DNA from: Mariniphaga sp964624645
GTDB taxonomy: Bacteria; Bacteroidota; Bacteroidia; Bacteroidales; Prolixibacteraceae
Direction: 5' to 3'
Length of the DNA stretch: 5,636 nucleotides
Assembly (NCBI GenBank): GCA_964624645.1
Contig: CAZVAD010000143.1
Coordinates: forward strand, 1 to 5,636
A program made the translations under genes and the position numbers. A model generated the notes under the pieces. The model had not been told where the DNA came from, ran no database searches, and was given only the letters and a program-made list of their open reading frames with translations. Below, piece by piece: positions 5,582 to 5,636 of the stretch (the stretch's first letter is position 1; each line of letters opens with the position of its first letter).

Positions 5582-5636
5582 TTAACCGGTGAATTCAACG
5601 ATCAGGCCGTTTTCGGTTTTTTCAACTTTTGCAAGT
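5582..5636 (-). CDS. C-terminal end of an unidentified - strand protein; 5' end outside window
   Basis: From the right edge, the - strand frame starting at base 5635 reads LAKVEKTENGLIVEFTG and then TAA at 5582-5584. The other two - strand frames hit stops quickly. The peptide has the mix of charged and beta-forming residues typical of a real protein end, and a promoter-like TATATTTG follows the stop before the next gene in the same direction. Seventeen residues are too few to name a family. A + strand frame over the same bases is also open, so coding on the - strand is likely but not proven. Confidence 0.5.
   Translation of the reverse strand, partial: LAKVEKTENGLIVEFTG

Noticed and set aside
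1..5636. CRISPR arrays, tRNA or rRNA genes, transposases, toxin-antitoxin or phage-defence genes
   Set aside because: No regularly spaced repeats, no tRNA-like cloverleaf, and no proteins of these kinds were seen on either strand. All long coding regions belong to housekeeping or envelope families.

Overview
This 5.6 kb window looks like ordinary chromosomal housekeeping DNA from a member of the Bacteroidota, probably a Bacteroidales-like lineage. The signs are three secreted proteins whose signal peptides end in A/S followed by Gln, few Shine-Dalgarno sites with A-rich sequence before the starts, a pseudouridine synthase with a Lys/Arg-rich N-terminal tail, a methylmalonyl-CoA mutase of the bacterial large-subunit type, and a close match to the Bacteroidota -7 promoter element (TAnnTTTG). 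The assignment rests on recognised protein families and signal style only.

Layout. The left edge carries the C-terminal half of the methylmalonyl-CoA mutase large subunit (+), which includes the whole cobalamin-binding domain. It converges with an RsuA/RluB-type rRNA pseudouridine synthase (-). An AT-rich divergent spacer of about 260 bases follows. Next come three + strand genes: a LolA/LppX-like periplasmic protein with a methionine-rich patch; a secreted protein of unknown function preceded by a perfect 24-base palindrome; and, starting on the base after that gene's stop codon, a SpoU/TrmH-superfamily RNA 2'-O-methyltransferase of the TrmJ/LasT type. This group converges with a LysM-containing M23 zinc endopeptidase (-), and a long imperfect inverted repeat lies between the two. 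The right edge holds the last codons of another - strand reading frame.

The genes do not form one pathway. They cover propionate/succinate carbon metabolism (mutase), RNA modification (pseudouridine synthase and 2'-O-methyltransferase) and the cell envelope (LolA-like protein, unknown exported protein, M23/LysM peptidase). The only tight linkage is between the unknown exported protein and the RNA methyltransferase, which are probably co-transcribed and perhaps translationally coupled. I found no mobile element, CRISPR array, tRNA, rRNA or defence-type cassette, and no convincing sign of a new biological system. The items most worth a second look are the palindrome before the unknown exported gene, the Met-rich patch, the basic tail on the pseudouridine synthase and the inverted repeat between the convergent genes.
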